Shown here piece after piece: positions 8,001-12,092 of a stretch of 12,092 nucleotides of DNA. The translations under genes were made by a program, and so were the position numbers. Source of the DNA: Sphaerosporella brunnea (lineage: Eukaryota; Ascomycota; Pezizomycetes; Pezizales; Pyronemataceae); contig VXIS01000608.1 of the NCBI GenBank assembly GCA_008704415.1, forward strand, positions 1 through 12,092, given 5' to 3'. Below the pieces are notes generated by a model. It worked only from the letters and a program-made list of their open reading frames with translations. It had not been told where the DNA came from and ran no database searches. The stretch's first letter is position 1. Every line of letters starts with the position of its first letter.

Positions 8001-8427
8001 ATGACACGGACATTGTAGCGCTGATCAGGGTTCAATCCAGTAACCGTTACACTTGTTTCGCCTCTCTTCTCGCTTTCACCAACTGCCATGAACATCAGTA
8101 GGACCATAAGAAAACCGGCCAAAGACGAGGATACCATCGATGCCGTTGATTTGTATAATGTGTTTCGCCACAGTTCCGGCTTTCTCTGGCAATGACCAGT
8201 GCAGAGTGATCGTATCGGCTGACACGCCATGCAGGGAAACTCTAGGAGGGGCGGGAAGATCAAGGCCGAGTATCTTAACGAGCATGGGAATGGGTATGTT
8301 GAGCAGCGAGGTCACTCGATAACACATCCTACGCGCACAACGGTCAGACCACATCTGGCGAGTGGAAACTGTAGCAGGAGACATACCACACAAGAGCGCA
8401 TATTGTCGCAACCGCGACTACGACCAT
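5008..8427 (-). CDS. FN3 domain, coiled-coil, membrane-anchored fungal protein (4 exons)
   Basis: Proposed exons, in order on the minus strand: 8427-8387, 8328-8135, 8082-7061 and 7005-5008 (stop TAA), giving 1084 aa. Intron 1 (58 bp, GTATGT...CTGACC...TAG), intron 2 (52 bp, GTATCC...CTGAT...CAG) and intron 3 (55 bp, GTTAGC...CTGAT...CAG) keep one frame throughout. For intron 3 a donor at 7087 (82 bp) is also in frame and would drop 9 residues. Residues 1-14 are hydrophobic (MVVVAVATICALVW), a likely signal anchor. Residues 40-125 form a fibronectin type III domain with W58 and GLNPDQRYNVRVIATN. Residues 212-408 are a Glu/Lys/Arg-rich coiled coil. A basic cluster lies near 449-462, then a long Ser/Pro-rich disordered region and a charged Lys/Glu C-terminus. 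This suggests a scaffold or tether at a membrane; the exact role is unknown to me. The frame stays open without an ATG from 8529 to 8427, so an upstream exon, cut off by the transposon at 8580, is possible. Confidence 0.82.
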
Positions 8428-8746
8428 TGTAGAAAGAAATGTAAAACTGACGAGCAAATGGGGATTGCGGGGTGTTGGAAGCGTGAGGTTGGCCAAGACG
8501 TTCCTTGCAGTTATGGTACTTGACCATCGCTAGTGTTTCGTTACCCGGCTCCACAGGTTGTGACACCCCAAAAACGATATGGTGCAAGGCGCTTTAGCCC
8601 CAGACCTTCGGGGTTTTGGGGTTACCCGGAGCAAACTAGCATTATTTGGCTGTGGTGCACGCGAGCGCGCGGCGGGGTGGACCTTTTCTCGATCGCAATT
8701 CTACGTCCTACGTCCCCGCCGAATTTACGTTACATTACATTACGCG
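8428..8746. promoter_or_regulatory. divergent intergenic region shared by FN3 gene and transposase
   Basis: The two start codons face away from each other across 319 bp. Of this, 8580-8632 is the transposon's inverted terminus and 8633-8746 its leader, with a CTACGTC direct repeat (8701-8714) and an ACATT tandem (about 8731-8740) just before the transposase ATG. Only 152 bp of host sequence remain between the transposon and the FN3 ATG, so the host promoter is probably displaced. No clear TATA box is seen on either side. Confidence 0.45.
8580..8632 (+). repeat. left 53-bp terminal inverted repeat
   Basis: It is an exact inverted match to 10736-10788. It contains GGGGTTTTGGGG (8610-8621), and CCCCAGACCTTCGGGG can fold on itself, so the terminus is rich in structure-forming G/C runs. 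Confidence 0.95.
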
Positions 8747-10707
8747 ATGGGTAAAATCACAATCCTCGACGAGGGCAAGGTAGTGGGTTTCCAGCTCAAG
8801 GAAACTGCGGAAGATAGTGAAAAGGGGAGAGCAGTCTTCTCGCGCGTCGAGCTTCCACCGGGAATTTCAAGAGAGGAGGTGGAAATTGTGCGCACTGGCT
8901 GGCCGCAGTCTGCGCGCCTCCGGCAGCGCTCCGATGCGCGGCTTGACAAGATCAAAAGCGTGATCTTGAAAGAAGGTATGGTGCGCCACCTGTTCAACAG
9001 CTCGCAACCTAACTAAACCTCGCAGCCTGTGCAGATCTAAAGCGGATCTTGACGTTGAAAACCCTGCGGCCTGCTGAAAACGAGGGTGCCGACCGAAAGT
9101 GGTTGCTGCAAGTCCAGGCCTTCCTCAACTTTCAACTGACGGGGTTGAAGCGGAGGTTCTTCAGACAATCCCGGAAGATTCTAGCATCAATGGTGGCTGC
9201 TGGTGACAACAAAGGACAGTGGGTGCGGGAACGGATCATGCGTCAAGAAACCCACTGGGTTCGCTATCGCACGTTCTTTTGCAGCCAGCAAGGACGATTT
9301 CCAAAGCATTTAGACAAGTTGCTGGATGAAGGAACAATCCTTTTTATGCGAGAGTACCTGAATGAGCACACGGAGGGAATTACCGCTCAGAAACTGGCTC
9401 AGACGATAGTGGGCTTCTGGAAGATGCAGGGAATTGCGGCGGGGGTCACCGAAGACGCGGTCTGCGAGACACTTAATAGTTCGACGGCTCGGCGGCATCT
9501 GAAGAAGGAAGGATTCCACTGGAAAGACCTCACAAAAGGCCTTTATAAGGATGGACACGAGCGTCATGATGTGGTAGACTGTAGAGAGCACAAATTCCTT
9601 CCATTGATGGCTGAACTCAAACCTAAAATGGTTGAATTCTACCTCGATCAAGATCTTGTCAGAGCGCACGTTTCAAATACCGTTGGTCCAGGAGAACGTC
9701 CTATCGTACCGACGTACCAAGACGAGTCAACCTACAATGCAAACGATGGACTGAGTAAGGGCTGGGTGACAGAGGAATGGTACCCTTTACGTCTAAAAGG
9801 TGATGGAGCTGGGATTAATGTTTCTGACTTCACCACACCAGCCGGACGGCTTCGTGCTCCGCAAGGAACGCATCCTAACCGTCTGCCAAAATTCGGCTTG
9901 GCTGAAGGTTGGCGTAAAGACCCTGCGCAAGCGGCTATGTTCCTGGAGTGTGGAAAAGGGACATGGTGGAACTCTGATCGTCTCATCGAGCAACTTGAAG
10001 AAGTTACCATCCCGTTGTTCGATCTCGCGTTCCCTGGGTGCCAAGCTCTCTTTATTTTTGACAATGCAACCCTCCACCGCAGCTATAAAGATGATGCGCT
10101 ACGAGTACAGAACGTCAACTTGTACCCTGGGGGAAAGCAGGCGATAATGCGACCTGGGTGGAACCAACGGAATGGACACGAACAGGAGATGGTCTTGCCT
10201 GATGGAAAGGCTAAAGGGGCAAAGATGATCCTTCAAGAGCGCGGTTTGTGGGATGCGGGGTTGCTCGTACAGTGCAAAGACGTACACGACTCAAGTCGAT
10301 TGAACCCAAATTGCCTTCAGGGTTGCAATCGCTGTGCGCGCGGGCGCCTCGCTATGGAACCAGACTTTCAAGCCCAAAGGTGTCGTGTGGCAGAGGTCAT
10401 TGAGAAGCACGGCCATTTGGTTACCTTTCTACCAAAATACCACCCCGAGCTCAACCCAATTGAGTACATCTGGGGCCGGTCAAAGATCTACGCTCGCAAG
10501 CACTGCGAATATTCGCTCTCTGCGCTTCGTGAAATGGTTCCCAAGTGTCTTGGACAAGCAGTTGTGACAGACAAGATCGTGTTACAATTTTTTGCCCGAG
10601 TGGAGTGCATCATGGACGCTTATCGTCATGGGGAAAAATATGGAACACTGGCATTCAAAGAGCGTGTATATAGAAGTCACCGCAGAGTGGGCGACGGGGG
10701 TCTGTAA
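8747..10707 (+). CDS. DDE transposase, long D-E spacer fungal Tc1/mariner-like family
   Basis: It would cut out and reinsert its own element at TA sites. ATG 8747-8749 starts exon 1 (to 8975). An intron GTATGG...CTAAC...CAG runs 8976-9025 (50 bp), and exon 2 runs 9026-10707 (stop TAA), giving 636 aa. A second acceptor at 9034 is also in frame and three residues shorter. Residues about 195-260 hold a helix-turn-helix-like region ending KGLYKDGHERHDVVDCRE, a block I recall from many fungal transposases. Catalytic residues are D309 (YQDESTYNAND), D422 (FIFDNATLH) and E556 (HPELNPIEYIWG). D422 and E556 lie 133 residues apart, versus about 34-39 in ordinary Tc1/mariner. The insert carries GGKQAIMRPGW and a Cys cluster (C493, C506, C510, C513) that could bind zinc. 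All three catalytic residues are present and no stop breaks the frame, so it may be functional. Confidence 0.85.
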
Positions 10708-10735
10708 TGGTTAAACACACGTAAAATTCTAGTGA

Positions 10736-10788
10736 GCTCCGGGTAACCCCAAAACCCCGAAGGTCTGGGGCTAAAGCGCCTTGCACCA
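10736..10788 (-). repeat. right 53-bp terminal inverted repeat
   Basis: It is an exact inverted match to 8580-8632, with no mismatch seen. The G-rich motif is on the minus strand here (10747-10758). Confidence 0.95.
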
Positions 10789-10790
10789 TA

Positions 10791-10868
10791 CAATGAATTC
10801 AAAAAGATCGGGCCAGCGCTAGACTAGAACGGGTAACACTCCTAGACGGAAAAAAAAGTAATCGCATA
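10791..10868. other. host spacer between two transposons
   Basis: This short non-coding stretch has an A8-A9 run near 10850-10858. It is the only host sequence left between the 8580-10788 transposon and pogo-B. Read on the minus strand it should be the original upstream flank of the FN3 gene; no ATG in frame with that gene is seen. TA 10867-10868 is the pogo-B target site. Confidence 0.5.
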
Positions 10869-10913
10869 ACGTAAGTCAGGTAGAAGCGAGACGTCAGGGG
10901 TTAACGAGACGCC
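10869..10913 (+). repeat. pogo-B terminal inverted repeat (left end)
   Basis: The 45-bp terminus ACGTAAGTCAGGTAG... matches the minus-strand reading of 4451-4495 at all but one position (G/A at base 3), and 779-823 at all but four. Confidence 0.9.
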
Positions 10914-11302
10914 GGGTAAATGCCTGTGAGCCCCGCCTTCGCTCCACCTTATACGGCAACAACACAGTGAAAACCCCATCAACTAGCCCAAACGATGCCG
11001 CATATCAAAGAGCGAACTACCCTACCCCAAATTGATCGGGAAGAGCGCTTTCAGAGAGCTCTACAAGCGCTTAAGGACAGTATCTTCTCCTCTATAGGAG
11101 AGGCAGCCACGACATTCAACCTTCCCAAGTCTAGCCTCGCACATCGTCGCAATGGCCGTCAGAGTAGGCAGAAAGCGCATGAGGGCGACCAAATCCTTTC
11201 TCCAGCTGCAGAAAAGGCGATTGTGAAGTGGATCCTCAAATTAGACGACTATGGTTTTCCACCACCTTTGGACCGATTGTGGCAGATGGTAGAGAAGCTG
11301 GC
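10869..11302 (+). mobile_element. pogo-B: 5' part of second pogo transposon, cut by LTR-like insertion
   Basis: It starts with the same 45-bp terminus as pogo-A after TA 10867-10868 and continues in near-identical sequence through the leader and the first 102 transposase codons. Homology stops exactly at 11302/11303, where TGTAAAACC of the LTR-like repeat begins. The rest of pogo-B must lie beyond the window if it survives. Orientation is opposite to pogo-A. Confidence 0.9.
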
Positions 11303-11345
11303 TGTAAAACCACTAGGTTCACTAAACCGCGTACAAGGAAGATAG
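10995..11345 (+). pseudogene. pogo-B transposase, N-terminal fragment interrupted by insertion
   Basis: It starts MPHIKERTTLPQIDREERF, the same start as the pogo-A transposase, and matches it through residue 102 with about three substitutions (G29S, A40T, R91P). After VEKLA the frame enters the inserted repeat and ends at 11345 after 14 foreign codons. It keeps the N-terminal helix-turn-helix and about a third of the second DNA-binding region, but no catalytic residues. An N-terminal fragment of this kind could at most bind DNA (inference). Confidence 0.88.
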
Positions 11346-11901
11346 GCCAAACAGTAATCCTTTTCTAAGGAAAAGACACTTGTTGGGCGAAGAGCTTTCA
11401 GATACGGGATCGATAAAGATTCGCTAATGGTACGAGTATATTCGTACCGAAGGGAAAATAGGATAAAGATTTCGAAACGAATATAGATTGTGTAAACGAC
11501 AATATTGTTAAGGCTGAACCTCACAATATCCTAACTATGATGTCTGCTAACTCTGGTGGTCTCTCAACTCGAGGGAAATCTCGCGGGTTATATCCTGACG
11601 GATTCGCCTTTGAGCCTCAAAGTTGATTTCCAATCCTCGGACGAACAATTGCCCCGATTGCCACGTAAGGGTACCGAGCTTCTTTGACTAGCCAGGGATT
11701 ATAGATAACCCCCACTCCAACTCGGACACTCTTCTGCAGCTATGGCGTGATTGAACGCGTAAGCTTTGATGCCTAGAATGCCCTATTGAAGTGCCGCAGT
11801 AGCTATGACGTGATGACCAATTACCGAAGTGACTTTGGTACTTATCAAGTCTTGTCACAGGTGCTCCCCTCATATACCCACCGGGGACGTTCCGGTATAA
11901 C
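11303..11901 (+). repeat. LTR-like dispersed repeat, right copy
   Basis: It begins TGTAAAACCACTAGG directly at the break in the pogo-B transposase and is an inverted, about 99% identical copy of 1-599. It is non-coding. Homology can only be followed to 11901, because the left copy leaves the window there, so its real end may lie further right. The host side of the insertion (GGTGGGTGAGCG in pogo-A) is not found downstream in the window. This means a whole element, not a solo repeat, has its start here. Confidence 0.65.
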
Positions 11902-12092
11902 GGTCGGGCGCAACGTGATGTGAGTTATTTTGTACCCTGGAAAAAACTATTTTTCTATGGGAACCGGCAACTAACTACTTTTTGCCATATAACTCACGGT
12001 GAATAACCTGTGACAACTGTAAGGTGATAGACCAACACAGTTGTCATTATTCATTTGTATGCGCACGAATGGTGAGTTATTTTGTACCCTGG
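11902..12092. repeat. unassigned sequence with 152-bp-spaced direct repeat and nested inverted repeats
   Basis: TGAGTTATTTTGTACCCTGG occurs at 11921-11940 and again as the last 20 bases, 12073-12092. GTGAGTTAT (11920, 12072) alternates with its inverse ATAACTCAC (11989-11997). Between these, GAATAA...TGACAACTGT (12001-12020) pairs with ACAGTTGTCATTATTC (12037-12052) around a 16-nt loop. No gene is seen. This could be the terminus of another small inverted-repeat element, a 152-bp tandem array cut by the window edge, or internal sequence of the LTR-like element. Confidence 0.5.

Larger units (their letters stand above)
8580..10788 (+). mobile_element. TA-flanked DNA transposon with perfect 53-bp TIRs
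   Basis: Termini 8580-8632 and 10736-10788 are perfect inverted repeats of 53 bp beginning TGGTGCAAGGCGC, with weaker similarity for about ten more bases. TA lies directly outside both ends (8578-8579, 10789-10790). The 2209-bp element is compact: one transposase gene, with only 28 bp between its stop and the right terminus. Perfect termini and an intact-looking gene suggest a recent, possibly active copy. A TA target and a DDE transposase put it in the broad Tc1/mariner (IS630) group, but the transposase is an unusual long-spacer type. Confidence 0.9.

Noticed and set aside
8312..8587. 91-codon minus-strand frame upstream of the FN3 gene
   Set aside because: It starts inside the transposon terminus and runs in a different frame from the FN3 domain; the spliced frame gives a coherent hydrophobic N-terminus instead.
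8579..9016. 145-codon frame starting at the transposon's own terminus
   Set aside because: The first 56 codons are translation of the inverted terminus and leader, and the last 14 read into the intron. Only the part from the ATG at 8747 to 8975 is kept, as exon 1.
9049..10707. Unspliced transposase starting at a TTG at 9049
   Set aside because: A eukaryotic gene would not normally start at TTG, and a good intron (8976-9025) joins an upstream ATG-started exon in frame.

Overview
The window looks like a transposon-rich piece of a filamentous fungal genome, most likely a basidiomycete (Agaricomycetes). The reasons are short spliceosomal introns of about 50-60 bp with CTGAC/CTGAT/CTAAC-type branch sites, one long fungal host gene with an FN3 and coiled-coil architecture, and transposons of kinds common in mushroom-forming fungi. 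No bacterial-type genes, rRNA, tRNA gene or CRISPR array was found.

Layout, left to right. (1) 1-599: a dispersed 599-bp repeat read on the minus strand, about 99% identical to an inverted copy at 11303-11901; both look like the start of an LTR-type element. (2) 779-4495: a complete pogo/Fot1-type Tc1-mariner transposon (pogo-A) with 45-bp inverted termini and a TA duplication. Its DD35D transposase gene (minus strand, 2436-4369) is broken by frameshifts and a stop. (3) 950-2393: nested inside pogo-A, a 1444-bp non-autonomous LTR retroelement (TRIM-like) with 217-bp LTRs, a CAGAC target duplication, a putative half-tRNA(Met) primer site, and no gag or pol. (4) 4593-4889: a faint coding-like remnant on the plus strand, convergent with the next gene. 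(5) 5008-8427: the only host gene, minus strand, four exons, about 1084 aa: N-terminal hydrophobic anchor, FN3 domain, long coiled coil, and long disordered Ser/Pro-rich tail. (6) 8580-10788: a second TA-flanked transposon with perfect 53-bp inverted termini and an apparently intact two-exon transposase of about 636 aa, in which the second Asp and the Glu lie 133 residues apart around a Cys cluster. (7) 10869-11302: the 5' end of a second pogo copy (pogo-B), cut inside its transposase by the right-hand LTR-like repeat at 11303. (8) 11902-12092: unassigned sequence with a 20-bp direct repeat 152 bp apart and nested inverted repeats.

The order of nesting gives a relative history. TRIM is younger than pogo-A, the right LTR-like element is younger than pogo-B, and the 8580-10788 transposon has perfect termini and an open reading frame, so it is probably recent. 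It lies 152 bp upstream of the earliest supported ATG of the host gene, head to head with it, so it probably split that gene's promoter or first exon. The two pogo copies and the two outer repeats face in opposite directions around the host gene, which makes the interval prone to inversion. I found no defence, biosynthetic or other multi-gene system. The most unusual features are the structured TRIM element and the transposase of the 8580-10788 element.
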